Shown here piece after piece: positions 39,823-52,732 of a stretch of DNA of 64,000 bases. The notes beneath the pieces are model-generated. The model was not told the DNA's origin. It searched no databases and was given only the letters and a program-made list of their open reading frames with translations. The stretch comes from Glossina fuscipes (taxonomy: Eukaryota; Arthropoda; Insecta; Diptera; Glossinidae): the NCBI RefSeq assembly GCF_014805625.2, contig NW_023998416.1, forward strand, positions 34,828,750 through 34,892,749. The letters run 5' to 3'. How positions within the stretch are numbered: the first letter of the stretch is position 1; each line of letters starts with the position of its first letter. The position numbers and the translations under genes are program-made.

Positions 39823-42800
39823 ATGACGTCCACCAATGACGTGCGAAAACGTAGAGTAAGTGTTCACTGTAAAACGACACATGATTAAAAAAAACAACGA
39901 AATAAAATTAAAATAAACTTGGCATGATTTACTAATAAATAATCAAACTCTTATTAATGTGGCCAAGCGATTTGTCTAATTTCTAAATATTTAACGAGAT
40001 ACACTACAGATAAACTAAAACTTTCTTCTGTTCAATGACAAAAATAAATGATATAAGTTAATGATCACTTACGCTAATGAGAAAGAGAGCGGGGAAAATA
40101 GTGTGAATACTACACACAGATAAGGACAGACATAGATAAAAGGTAGAAAGCTAACGTTGCAATCTTTACTATTTATATTTATTTGTAGATTTATGTACTA
40201 CACTATTTATATTGCTTTTAAAGGGAAATACATAATGAAACAGGCAATACAATTAAATCCGCTAAATAACTTTCTATTGTAAATATTTTATGTGTTCTTT
40301 TTCATTTTTAAGTAAGTTGAACTTTTCCCTGCTTTGTTCTTTTTACTTTCCATGAGTCTTCTTTATATATTTCCTCTTCCACTTCACAATTCCAAACATC
40401 TGAGAATAAGCGTCCACATTTGTTTACAATTTTTAATAATTGTTCAAGTATTTGTATAAAAATTGCCTACATCTGAGAATAAGCGTATAAAAATTTCCCG
40501 CCAACTGAAAATGATTCTCAATAATTCCAAACATCTGAGAATAAGACTTATTAGTGCCCATCTATGTTATTCAGCTCATCCCTTAACTTCCGTAACCTCT
40601 GAAACACATTCAACAAATGGTAGTATAACGATCCGGTCGTCCAAAATGGTTGAAGACTTGAGAACGCCAATCGTGATCGTCTCATTGAATTTAAAATTAG
40701 TATAAAAGCTGATTTTTTGTTTTGCGTGCACTTGTGTATCTGACAGTGTGTTCGTTTGCCGTTATACACACAAACTGACCATCTTACTTTTAAGATGAAA
40801 GCGGGTCTATTTAAAGGAAATTTTACGAATCGAGGAAATACAGTGATTTGTCGCTCTGTTTACGACACCTCTTCGAATAGAGTTCATAAAATTGTTAAAG
40901 CACCAATTTAAGAACCAAAAGTTTCAATATGCTGCTATCAGCTACTTGTAATCTCCCTTGAGATAACTAATAGAAAACCTTGGAAATTTTATTATCTACC
41001 TTGAGGTGTTTAATGTATGTTCGATATCGTAGCTCTCCCACGTTTACTTTATTTTACTAATACATTATGACAAGATTCTGTGACATATTCATATACTTAC
41101 GCTTTGCGATTTATTAAAAAACAGACGATAATTAGGTATTTAAAACTCTTCCTGAATTTAATATTTTCTCTTATATTTGCTATATATTAACCACAAAAAA
41201 AATATATCTATTTGTAATGTATTGTAATCGCGTTGCAACTGAAAACAACGAAAATTCTCTGAATCAAATGAATTATAAACTATTCTGAACAATAACTTCG
41301 GATTAAGTAAAACAAAAACTATCGTCAATCGAGAACCGAGGTCAACCTAGTGATTTGTTAATCTGCTTACGACACCTCCTCTAACAGAGTTCATATAATC
41401 GTTAAAAAAACAATTTAAAAACCAAAAGATTCAATATGTTGCTATCGGCGACTTACAATCTTTCTTGAGATAACTGCTCGTTACTTTAAATTAAGATTAT
41501 AAATTTTTCGTATGCCTGGTTAAGGAGAATAAGGGTAGCATTGTCAATTTCTCCATCTATCTGTCGGCTTATTTAGGGGCTAAAATATCGAACTTCACGT
41601 TAGATTCTTCTTGTCTACCTCTATCATAGCATGTTAGAAAGGGTAGAGAATAGAGAAAATTCGAAACCCATTATTTTTTTTTTTTTTTGGTATGTTGAAT
41701 GGAGATGGACTAAGCCAATAGATTTGTGGCTTCTATGTCCTAAACACCCATTATTAACAAACCCAATGTTCTAAGACATGACTCGCTCATTTAATTACTC
41801 TCAGATGCTTCTAAATTCAGGTGGATTTTAGAATCAAACAGGTGGTTTTCAGGCTCGCTCATTCTCTCAGATTACAAAAAAATCATTGAATTTTATTTCT
41901 TAAATCCCTAGCAAGAAAGGGGAAGAAAAAAAACTTCATATCCATATGTGATGAATTTTAGAATTTTTTCGAGAACTTGGCAAATATTTGTTCTGAGAGA
42001 TAACAAAAAATTGAAGTATTGAGTTCTACAGCAAATTCAATATTTTGTTCAATCTTTTTTAAAAACTGAGACGTCTCTGCACCAAAGCATTTTGTCTTAA
42101 TGAATTTAATGATAATTCTTTCCATATATTCATACAAGTGCTTGAAATATAATATATAATCTTGTTTATATAAATGTATAAAAAATATGCATTGATCTCC
42201 CCTTGTACGTCTCCTCAATAATTTTATACAATTATTATTGCACTTTTAACATTTTTTAGATATTATTTCACTTTTAACATAATATGATTTCATTAAAAGG
42301 CAAAAGCATATTTTGGAGATAATTCCAATAAAACATTGGAATATATTGCGGATATATGCGGACTATTCGAAAGAATAGAAGAAGGAAGAATAATTTTCAG
42401 TTTGCAATTATATACCCAACATCACATTAGAATTTATCCGGCTGTCTATTTGTAAATTCATTCATGCTGTTTAATAGATGAAATTGTTAGCTAATGTCCT
42501 GTAATTTATGTCTAAATTTCATTTCATATTAAGAAAAAGCACAAATCGAACGTTGGTTTTATTTTATATTGTAAATGATTTTTAATTAAATTAACATTTA
42601 TTCAATTTTACCAAAGATTCTGCCAATTATTCTCAATTGTAAACATATTCGGACCTGCTATTTGATTTACTCTCAGATGCTTCCAAATTTCAAACTTAAT
42701 AAAAATTAGTTCCCGGACTTTCAAACTTTCATAGCTTTGCATGTATCTTCTACGGTGAATAGCGCAATAAGGCAGAAGATGCATACATTAAAAAAAAAAA

Positions 42801-45800
42801 AACATAACATACTTTGTAGAGACCCTTATTTAATAATATTAGTTTATAGTTTTTATCAAAATGCATTTATAAATTTATGGCGATTTAGCTGATTTTTGAA
42901 ATTCGTATGTTAAAAAAGAAAAGGTCCTTACACACTGTCAGCATATCACGACTTTTCAAAATCATATATGGGAAGTGACCAAAAAAAGGGCTCAATCTGA
43001 ACTATTTTCAACACTATTCATTCATTCAATTTTTTTGATATCGAGCGAACTTGATGGCTGTGAATTATGAACTTGGTGTATTGAGTAGAGAGGTTAGAGT
43101 TGCTGATAAGTTATGAATTTTTCGATCGTAAAATTGCTATTGAGTCATATATCCAAGTTACAATCGAGTTTGCTCAATATCAGAAACCATAAACCGCTCT
43201 CAAATCCAGAATCAAAACAAGTACTTATTTACCTAGACTTAATGACTAATTCTTAAAAATTGTGACGGCAGCAGTAACTGGCATTACTTTTCTCTTCGTC
43301 ATTGTGAGATTGATGTTTCTTTGGCGAAAAATGTCATCGTTTACCAAAAGCAGCTTTTTTCGCATACGGCTCTTTTCACATTTTATGACAATATGGTTTT
43401 TTTCAAATATAACTGGTTTCGATCTTACGTCTATAAATTAAAAGTTACAGTAATAATGACTGAATCATTGGGATGAGTTATTTCATTTTCCGCTTGTTCT
43501 TCCCTGTACGTGCACAACAACAAATTTTTCTTATTACACTTGTCAAACTAAGTTCGAAAGTTAACTAAACCACAAACACATTTCAATCTTTTCTCTAAAT
43601 TGTCAAACTTTTCGTTCAGAAATTTAAATTTTTTTTTAATAAAAAATATTCATAAGTTCGAAAATCACCTGAATCAGATCATTGGTTCGCCCACAATTAA
43701 TGAAAAACTAAACAAGTAAAGAGCGGTTTTAATTTATTAAATGCAATATGCTTTTAAATTGTATTGGAACAAATATACATAAGGTATTTGTTGATATATT
43801 TAATGAACAGATACTCATTTTATATTCTAAGCTAAATCTAACAATCTAATTTGTTGAATTTGTAAAGACTGCCAGTAGTGCGCTTTGCTCTAAATTATAT
43901 ATAATCATTTCTTTCGTTTTTCAACACTGGAATAAATTAACATTTTAAGAGACTTGTAACAATTTCTTCAAGCAAAATTCTCCTAAAAGCTACACAAAAA
44001 TTTAACTTTTTCCCCTATACGTGCAAGGGAAATGTGGAAAATACTCTTTTTTATAATAATGCTTTGACTTTTTATTTGGTCAATGAAAGTGGTAAAAATT
44101 CGATGTTCACTCATTTACTTCTCCTTTAATTTGACCAAATTCGAAGTGTGTAATGTACAGAGAGCCTTCAGTCGATAATATTTCTCTTTTTGGGAAGACA
44201 TAACAGTGAGTAGCAGTCAAGTCAAATCAATTCAGTGACACTTTATTTAGCGTTAAGAGAAGGCGAACTAAAGCAAAATAACTTTCGTAATTGAAAATAT
44301 GCAAAGAATATGAAAATTCTGAAACTGGAATATAAATTGGTAGGCTGAGATTAGTTGCATAATATTGTATAATATATTATGTATTATGTATATATTATGT
44401 GCTCTATACTTTTACTTCATTTCAAACTATAGCTGAGCCGTGATGAGAAAACTTCACTTAACGCCGCTCATTTGCGCCCGGGTACATCCGTTTCCGCCAA
44501 TCTATCCGCTGGTCTTAAGTTTTCGTTCCTTTGTTTAGTTGTATCCGTTATATTGTTTTTATTGGGTTTAGGTAAGTACAAATCTAGTTTTTTTGTTTTT
44601 TTTTATTTATAAAAAATTTTTTTAATTCCAGGATTGTACATTGATACAACAAACCCATTTTTAATGCATTTAGCCTCCAAACTTGGTTACGATAAACAGC
44701 AATACGCTGTGATTGTGGATGCAGGCTCAACGGGAAGCCGCGTGCTCGCTTATAAATTTAATCGTAGCTTTATAGGTAAATTCAAGACATACAAACACTA
44801 ATATTAAGATTTCGCGTAAAACAGGCAGACGCACTTATTTTTTTGTAGTCGCGCCTTTATTTTACCATGCTTCTTTAAAAAAGTCCAAACAATTTCTTGT
44901 GAATTTTAAAGAAAAAAGCTATCTAAAAAAGATTCCTTTGTTTATGTCTTCATTTTATTTAGACAATAAATTGATTTTAGCTGAAGAACTGTTTAAAGAA
45001 CGTAAACCGGGACTTTCTGCTTTTGCCGATAATCCTGAGAAAGCTGCTTTGTCTATTAAATTACTACTGGATGAAGCAAAAGGTAAGTTTCATTTCCTTT
45101 GGTTTAAAACTCCATCCAGGAGGCGGAGAAATACTTAATATATATATATATATATTTATTTAATTATTCAAAAGCGTTCATACCCAAGGAGAAATGGTCA
45201 TCTACTCCGTTGCTATTAAAAGCTACTGCCGGCTTGCGTTTATTACCGCACAGTAAAGCAGAAAATCTTTTAAATGTCGTACGTGACCTGTTTACCAAGT
45301 CAGTATTTAGTGTAGATATTGATGCTGTCGAGATAATGGACGGTACTGATGAGGGTATTTTTTCATGGTTTACGGTGAATTTTCTTCTGGGCCGACTATC
45401 GAAATCTAATCAGGCTGCGGCATTAGACTTGGGCGGTGGAAGCACGCAAGTAACTTTTGCACCGACTGACCCTGAACAAGTGCCACTTTATGAAAAATAT
45501 ATGCACGAAGTGAAAATTAGTTTGAATAAAGAAATTAACGTGTTTACTCATTCTTATTTAGGCTTGGGCCTAATGGCAGCCCGTCACGAAGTCTTTACAA
45601 AGGGTTACAATCCGGAAGAGACAAATATTGAATCCGCTTGTGTTAATCCCATAATAAGTAATCGGACTTGGCTTTACAATAACATTGAATATAAGATAAG
45701 TGGCAAGGATTCCGGTAAACCATCGCAAGAAAATCCTGTAGTGGATTTCGATGTATGCTTAGAGTTGATAAAGAGCAAAGTTATGCCTAAAGTGAAACCC

Positions 45801-46133
45801 AAACCGTTTTCATTGAAACAGCATACCATAGCAGCCTTCAGTTACTATTTTGAAAGGGCGATAGAATCAGGTCTCATAGATCCATTTCAGGGCGGAGAAA
45901 TTACCGTAGAATCGTTTCGAAAGAAAGCTTTGGAGGTTTGCCAAACTCCAAATGACGAACAGCCGTTCATGTGCTTCGATCTAACTTATATATCAGTGCT
46001 GTTAAGAGAGGGCTTCGGATTAGCCGACAAAAAAAAGATTAAACTGTATAAACAAATAGATGGGCACGAGATCAGTTGGGCATTGGGCTGCGCTTATAAT
46101 ATTTTGACTAGTGACGACAAATACAATTCGTAA
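39823..46133 (+). CDS. NTPase: Ectonucleoside triphosphate diphosphohydrolase (E-NTPDase, ENTPD5/6-like)
   Basis: Hydrolyses nucleoside di/triphosphates, typically in the secretory lumen or outside the cell. Exons 39823-39855, 44433-44571, 44632-44775, 44963-45082 and 45175-46133 encode 464 residues. A type II membrane anchor lies at about 41-61 (FSFLCLVVSVILFLLGLGLY), so the catalytic domain faces the lumen. All apyrase conserved regions are present: ACR1 VDAGSTGSR (86-94), ACR2 ATAGLR (162-167), ACR3 DGTDEGIFSW (201-210, Glu205 the likely catalytic base), ACR4 LDLGGGSTQ (229-237), and a C-terminal SWALGCAYN. The first exon (MTSTNDVRKRR, donor AGA|gtaagt) is inferred: it lies 4.6 kb upstream and fits in phase 0 with the second exon, which has no start of its own. 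The domain is intact. Confidence 0.92.
40395..40550. repeat. TTATTCTCA-type dispersed repeat, copy 4
   Basis: CCAAACATCTGAGAATAAGCG appears near 40395 and 40525 with a related phrase near 40470, interspersed with AATTTTTAATAATTG and TGTATAAAAATT. Orientation is reversed relative to the copies at 10155 and 24255. Confidence 0.5.
40830..41480. repeat. Direct duplication inside NTPase intron 1
   Basis: Blocks at 40838-40975 and 41333-41475 share, in order, ATCGAGGAAATACAGTGATTTGT / CCGAGGTCAACCTAGTGATTTGT, TACGACACCTC, AGAGTTCATA, GTTAAA, AAAAG(A/T)TTCAATATG, TGCTATC and CTTGAGATAACT. This is a diverged direct repeat of about 140 bp spaced 500 bp apart, noncoding. Confidence 0.55.
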
Positions 46134-48242
46134 GGTTTTATTACTACCCTAGCTAAGCAAAGTAAATCATTCACTGGCTTATGTGTACATACGGCTCTAT
46201 ATATGTATATAGTTTTATCAACGTATATTTAATTACTTAATAATTGGACGTATAAAATTACAAATTCTTTATAAATAGCAAACAAGTATATATATAATAG
46301 TGTAATAGTGCCTTAGAGTTTTCACACATATGCAAAATTCTTCAGAGAAGCTGTCCTCTTTTTTTAAAGTTTAATCAACTCTTGTCACAATATAATAATA
46401 GTTTTAATTTTTTGTAATTTTATTTAAATTAATAGAAAATTTTACTTAGTGAATCATCTTATCACATGAATATATATGTAATAAAATATGATTTAAAAAA
46501 ATTGGGAAATGAATCTAATGACTGTATTTTATCCAAGGGCATCAAATGAGTACACATGAGTTTTCACGGAAGTGGACTCACCATGTCATATCGAACTTTT
46601 GCTGATCTAAAAATGAGATTTGCGACATACGCATTATTAATAATTAATTACCGAAATGCTTGATTTGAAAAAATTTATTGAAAAAAAATTGAAGATAAAG
46701 TTTATGGAACGGTGCTGTTACTGAAAATAAAATTATAAAAAATGTCTAATTAGAGAACACGCACATTGTTCGCTTATTTTCCAAATCTAATCTTGCATCG
46801 AAGACACGAATACCTGGCAGGCTTTGTATTGGTCTTTGATTCATTTCTGTAACAGCGGCACGCTGGACGTTAGCATGTTGACAGTTTTCAGCTTTCTTGA
46901 GAAAAGAAGTTCTTCAGAATCATCGGAAAACAAACACTAGGCGTTTCTTTAAAGTTTCTATAAATTTTAATAAAAGATTTCGATTCGGTTAGCTTGCCTA
47001 TACATATGCATATGCATCATGTCCAATAAAGATAAGTGCCACTTTTCAAAACGGTAATTTTCTTTAAATGCTACTTCCAATGAATCAATAGAAACATATT
47101 AAGACACCCAAGTTGGTTACCCAATTTGCTCTTGTCTTATATTTCCTTACTATAAAGAATAAAGAGTTACAATATACGTTCCAACAAATTTAAAGCCGAG
47201 TTTTTTTGGCTTCTTTATGGAACAAAGTTACACATACCAGTTGGCCTACGTTAATATGACAAGCCTCCGTAGGATATTTATCCAGATTTTTGGCTCGATC
47301 TGCCTTGGCCTTCGCAAAGCCACCAACCTTGTCTGCTTTTATTCACGGAAGGTAAATTGGCAAAAAAAAACTTTTTTCTTTTTTTCAAAATTTTCTTTTC
47401 TTGGTACAAGATAGTTTTAAACATTCTGTATTGCTTGCCTTATGATGAATAAACATAAATTCTCCAAAAGTGAAAAATTTGAACAATTGTAACTTTATGT
47501 GGACATGGCCTGCCGTTTCCATTTTTAGACGTAAAGGTTAGAGTATTTTGTAGTGTAAATGTGAATAGTTTCAGCCTTCTAACTTTAATAATTTCCGAGT
47601 AGCGAGCAAAAACCCACAAGTTTTTCTTAAGATCGACGAAGTTGCGTTCAGCTTATGCGGCACTGCGGACATCTGCTCTGACTAATTTGGCCCATTTTCA
47701 ACACCAGCATGCAGAAACTTACAATGTTTCTAACACATTTAAAGTCGATATCTTCATTTTTGCAACCAGAAAAGCGTTAAAGACACACACCGCACGGGCG
47801 GACGGACGCGGCTAAATCAACTCGGAATTTCGCGTTAATCAAATTTACTTTTTGACTTTATAGGATGTCTGAAGCTTCGTTTTAGGTGTTATATACATCG
47901 TGGAAAAAAACAAAATGAGTATACTTCCGTATTACAGGGATGGGGTGGGGATCAATATTCTGAAATTCTTTCTCTTACAATTACTGTACACAAAATGTTT
48001 CGTTAAAAAGCGTATGTCGATTTGTTGTTTCTTATTTATTATTATTCATTTATGTGTTTTTCTTCAATTAAAATTTTATAAATGCAAAAATAAAGCTTTA
48101 ATTTTTTCTTAAACCACGTAAGTATTTCTATACGCATGCATCGAAGAGCGCTAAAATTCATTTAACGGGAAGGTGCTTTAATAGGTAGGTAGGATAGGTG
48201 ACACAACTTTGAGAGAAAAAAGTAGTAGGAATCGTGACAAGA
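46134..48242. other. Intergenic NTPase / betaggt-II
   Basis: Holds the NTPase 3' flank (AATAAA-like hexamers near 46470) and the second copy of the 400-bp dispersed repeat (47490-47895). A minus frame at about 47195-47345 (KVGGFAKAKADRAKNLDKYP) is lysine-rich and protein-like, but has no start and no recognised family. No gene is called. Confidence 0.45.
47490..47895. repeat. Dispersed repeat, copy 2 (pair with 330-745)
   Basis: Same order of landmarks as 330-745, in the same orientation, with moderate divergence and short indels. No intact open frame. Confidence 0.7.
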
Positions 48243-49350
48243 TTAAAAACCCTTCAAAATTTGCGGTTTTATATTTAGACGTTCTATGACGTATTGCGGC
48301 ATACAAAGGGTAGGGTTAATAGCTTTTAAGCCTTCAAAACCCAGTAACGACAATGCTCCTATGCCAAACAACGTGTGAAAGATATCTGGTAGATTGCCAG
48401 TGCGATCAGCAAAACCTCCCGTTTCGTTGTCTTGACAAGAAAGTATAAATTCTCTCAATTTTTCGGCACTTATCCAATGCAAGCGGCCCATAATTGTTAG
48501 AGAAGCCAGGACCCACCAAGAATAGCATACATCGGGCAGTTTCTCAGGCCTACCGTTCAAGCCACCCGAAGGTAATTGACGTTCGCAAAGCCACCAACCC
48601 AATTTGTCTACATCGAGCAAATGCAGACGTTGAGTCAACGAGAGGAAACCAACACAACAGTAAATTAAGCCTAAAGGAAAAAACGAAACTGTTTTAAGAA
48701 CTGTTTAAGCAAACAGAGTGACATCCTTCTTTACCCGCATGCGATTCTGCACCAGGTTTCGAACCAAATCCTCCATCCGTGTGATTGCAACATGTCATTA
48801 CAAAACTTACAGCTTTTTCAATATCTACGGTAGTCGTTAAATCTCTTTTCAGCAATGTAAGCGTAGCTACCGCACAAAATGAGAAACGTGTATCTACTTC
48901 ACCCCAACGATCTCCAAAAAAACTTCCATCTCGCTGTTGCAGCGACGACACATAGCGTACAATAGCATCACAGTTCACCTCGTGCAAAGCGTCATAAATA
49001 CATAGTATCTGAACTGCAGATAATGTGTACAAAATGTGAGGATCGTGGCCTTCGCAAGGAGCAAAACCGCCAGTACTAGAACATTGACAACGCCTAATAA
49101 ATTCTATAATTGAGGAGCGATCAAGACGTTCCAACTGATTCATAATATCTAAAGCTGTTATTCCCCAATATATTCCGGACATGCGGAGAAATTCAGTCAT
49201 GCAAAACTCATAGTCGTTCTGATCTTTGCCATGGTTTTCGATGTATTCCACATGTTTCCCATAAAAAAATTCTTGTGTTAGCGGCTTAAGACAATTGCCA
49301 CTTACTGCACAATCCAAGTTCGTACCTTTGGCAAACGAACTAAAATCCAT
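48243..49350 (-). CDS. betaggt-II: Geranylgeranyl transferase type-2 subunit beta (Rab GGTase beta)
   Basis: Catalytic beta subunit of the enzyme that adds geranylgeranyl groups to Rab GTPases delivered by REP. Exons 48735-49350 and 48243-48670 (64-bp intron, phase 1) encode 347 residues, slightly longer than the human protein of about 331. Type 2 identity is shown by [67 protein letters not shown] and the zinc site residues Asp and Cys in LPDVCYSWW and His in IFHTLFGIG. These match the Rab transferase and not farnesyl or type 1 subunits. The alpha/alpha-barrel repeats (GGF, DGSF, DGGFG) are complete. The N-terminal ~25 residues are extra relative to human. The gene is divergent from the SUZ-domain gene. 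Confidence 0.95.
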
Positions 49351-51048
49351 TACGGTTAATTTATTAAATTTTATGACAGATTAAATAATTACAAAAATGA
49401 TTAATTGAGCTAAACACAATGAACACAATATTCTCACAGGAGATATGTCAAATTACCCATCGGGTAATAAGAGATTTTTGTCTTTCAGCCGTTTCATTAG
49501 TTGATGTAAAGAGAAAAAAATAGAAAACATCTGTTGACTTCATAGGGCTTCTGCTAAATAATATTCTGAGCGGACTATTTGCCAACAATCAAACGTCTAA
49601 GGTGAATACCACTTTTAAAGAAACCCTATGTTGTGGCAATCTTTTTCCCATGAATGCAAAAAAATCTCAAGTTTTGGTAAAGTCGCAAGTGATAAATACA
49701 GTGGGCAGCTGTGCTACCATATTGGTTCACAGGAAAATATAAACAAAAACGTTGTAAACAACGGAAAATTAAGAAATCCTCGTCAATTCCATGCAAACAA
49801 CAAATTCACGCAAAATTACAATAAAAACCGCTAACTTACATGAATTATGATCAAAATATATTCTACAAACCGCTAATGAAATGATGAACGTTTCTTTTAA
49901 ATTTTAATGTTATCTGTTTAATTTAGGTTCATTATAAAGTAATGTTCATTTTTTTATATTATGTAATTTATTAATATTATCATTATAAATTTACCCAGAG
50001 AATAAATTCTAAGACTAAGGTCTTAAAGCACTAGCACCTAAGGCTTTCGGATCATATGTAATTTAAAATTTGGTTCATACTATGCATTATTTTCTAAGAA
50101 ATGAAAAACAAGAAATTTCGACCATTTGGTTGAAATGTATTCATTATTAAACGACGTTTAATAGTAATGATACACAGAAACATATACCTACATAGATCTA
50201 AACAGTTTTCTTTATCACCAATCAATAACATCCTCATGTTATTTAGCATGAATTTGTTGTTTACGTGGAATTTACGTGGTTTTCTTAGTTTTCCGTTCTA
50301 AAACCGTATGTTTTTGTTTACATTTTCCTGTGAAATAACATGGCAGCGCGACTGCCTATTGTGCCTATCAGTTGAAGAATCTCATCTGAAAACGAAAACC
50401 ATGGCTCAGTGTGTCAGCTCCACTTTTAACTTGAAAATTATTAAATGAAAATTTTGATAAATTTTTAGTTTGCTCAATATTTATTAGAAAAAGTGCTTTT
50501 TAATAGTTGCTTTCGTGCGTGCGCTTTATAAATTCACATGAGAAGTTTAAGAAAAGAATTGTTGCAACACTGGCGCATATATTGTATGAAGGAAAATCAA
50601 GCTAAGGCGAAACGACGGAGAAGAGGAAAGTAACAACTACAACAGAGAATTGTAAAGATTAAGAAAAAGCAGTTGCTGGCAACGACGTCGTGTGGTGGTG
50701 TTATATAGTAGTAGAGACACAAATGAACAAATTTTTAGAGGCCAAAGAAGGCAGCGAGAAGGAGGTATTATAAACGTGACTCAAGAATATAGGTGAAAGT
50801 GCTCATATAGCCGAAGTTACAACACTAGGCGCAACATATGGAAGGCTATTCCTAAAAGTTAATTCTCTGGTTGGCCTACGAGTTCAGCCACATAGAGTGG
50901 TGTTTAATCAGAGCTTTTTAGGCGAGGGCGTTGTTTACCAGAGAAAAAAAGCTAATCATAATACGGAACTGGGAAAAAAATACTGGAATTTGCGCTAATA
51001 TTAGCCGAAAAAAGAATTGGTCATCCAGCTTTATATCGATTTAAGGCC
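49351..51048. other. Divergent intergenic region betaggt-II / SUZ-domain gene
   Basis: About 1.7 kb between divergent start codons. SINE-like copy B lies at 49975-50052. The stretch from about 50570 to 51048 has a base composition typical of a 5' UTR (purine-rich, few long AT runs), and that is where the plus-strand gene's leader is expected. Promoter elements are not identifiable. Confidence 0.5.
49975..50052 (-). repeat. SINE-like repeat, copy B
   Basis: AAATTTACCCAGAGAATAAATTCTAAGACTAAGGTCTTAAAGCACTAGCACCTAAGGC-type sequence, the reverse complement of the body of copy A, ending at CTTTCGG. Confidence 0.55.
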
Positions 51049-52732
51049 ATGTCCAATGGTGAAGATGTTCTAGACAATTGGGAAGAAATAGACGAAGTTG
51101 GGGTAAGATTTTAAATGAATTTCTCATAATACGAATTTGGTTGACGTCTTAAGAGCTGATATACTATAAAAAAACTACATGATCTTTTAGTGCGTTTTCG
51201 AAAATTGCTCGAAAATATAACATGACATACTTTATGACAATTTGATTATTTTTTATTTTACTTAATGATATTTTGGCACTTAGTCTACGCTCCTAGTCCG
51301 CGTCTACTTAGAAATTACTTTTAATTCAATTTTGTTGAAAGGAAACTTTTGCTTTTGATTACAATGAGTTTACAACTCTTGAGGCAATTTTCGAAATTTA
51401 AATTTTTATGCTAATTTAAAAGTATATTCAGTCCACAATTTTCTGAAGAATCGTTTTTTGTCGTTTGCATAAGCAATTTACTAATATGCGTTATGTGTGA
51501 AATCGTTTCAGCTAACTTCAGCTTTAGAGAAACTGAAAGCTTCCTGTTCTTCAGAAACAAACCATACCGGGCACGAGACTACTACGTCAGTTAAAATTCG
51601 CGCAAACAACTCGTTGGACTCCTTCAATAACCCCACCGAGAAGGATTGTTACAAGCCAGAAAACTTGTCGTCCGTGACGGCAGATATAACCGCAATGAAG
51701 TTGTTGCAGCCTTCGTCAACGCATGATGCTACTGCATCCATTTCATATTCCATAAAATCTGGCTCTTCATCATCTGTTTTAGCAAATCAGCCATCTCTTG
51801 CGACACTGGATGATATAACGACGACGTTCCAACCGGTTATGATGGTACTGCATAAATCGTCCGACGAGTATCAGTCAGCCAACTACACTGCACCAATAGC
51901 TAACCAAACGGTAAAAATTCTAAGACGTCCAACACAAACGAAGGAGCCGCGTTCGAGTGTGGTGCGACCGAAACAGCCATTGAAATCGTTGAAACAAAGG
52001 GAACAGGAATACGCAGAGGCAAGATTGAGGATATTGGGTTCTGCCAAAAATCCAGAAGATGAGAGCAACGAGTGGTAGGTTTTTCTATAAAGCCGCAAGT
52101 AAATTGTAGAGATTTTATCATCACATTTTTTCTAATTTAGTGCTTCGCCTGCTAGCATTACAATGACGAATTCATCATCTCCACCTGTATATCAAGCAAC
52201 ATCAACATCTCTGAGTAATATTGCAACCAATGCTGCCTCAAAACAAAACTCGCCACGAAGTCAGAGTGGTCCAAACATATATAGCAATCATTTTCAACCA
52301 CAGCAGCAACAGCAACTTCAACCGACACCACAGCAAATGCAATATCAACAAAATTTTCAATATACTCCTCAAAACTTCTATTATCCGTTACAACAACAAC
52401 AGCAGCAGCCAACTATGCCACATAAACAGCAAACTCCCGCTTATAACAATAATCGCACATTAAATATACCGCTATTGAGTCAGATACCTCAAGCACAATA
52501 TCAGCAGCAACAACAACAACAGCCGCTTATAAAGTATCAGCAACAATTCCTTCACAAATCGCCAACACAGCAGCATCATCAAAAACAACAGCAACAGCAA
52601 AATTGGTCTCCCGTGATAGGCAGTGCATCCTCTTCTTCTCTAAGGCAGCAACAACAACAGCAACAACAAGACAGCGTAGTGCGCTTGCCTAGAGGACCAG
52701 ACGGCACAAGCGGCTTTCAAATGCGTCGGTAA
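51049..52732 (+). CDS. SUZ domain-containing protein (SZRD1-like), Gln-rich
   Basis: SUZ domains bind RNA; the vertebrate SZRD1 is a small conserved protein of about 150 residues. Exons 51049-51102, 51512-52074 and 52141-52732 encode 402 residues. The N-terminus has an acidic NWEEIDEVG start like the vertebrate ESWEEAADSGEI. The SUZ core is at about 150-200: VKILRRPTQTKEPRSS, then LKSLKQREQEYAEARLRILG. The extreme C-terminus (RLPRGPDGTSGFQMRR) is the conserved SUZ-C motif. Between them the fly protein has a long Gln-rich insert with several runs of 5-8 glutamines and Ser/Asn-rich stretches, encoded by mixed CAA/CAG. An unstructured linker of about 170 residues replaces the short vertebrate one. 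The gene is complete and phases agree. Confidence 0.88.

Larger units (their letters stand above)
39856..44432 (+). other. NTPase intron 1
   Basis: Long AT-rich intron without a supported gene. It contains a TTATTCTCA-type repeat cluster at 40395-40550 (three phrases of ATCTGAGAATAAGCG), a possible diverged direct duplication of a block at about 40830-40990 and 41330-41480 (shared GTGATTTGT, TTACGACACCTC, AAAGNTTCAATATG, CTTGAGATAACT), and weak repeat vestiges near 41790 and 42620. Confidence 0.55.

Noticed and set aside
47195..47345. Minus frame KVGGFAKAKADRAKNLDKYP, and a GCAAAGCCACCAACC match to the betaggt-II exon
   Set aside because: The shared 17-18 bases with 48580-48600 are in a different reading frame and do not extend; the frame itself has no start and no family.
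52158..52412. Minus frame rich in Val/Ala opposite the Gln-rich exon
   Set aside because: Antisense of CAA/CAG repeats in the SUZ-domain gene.
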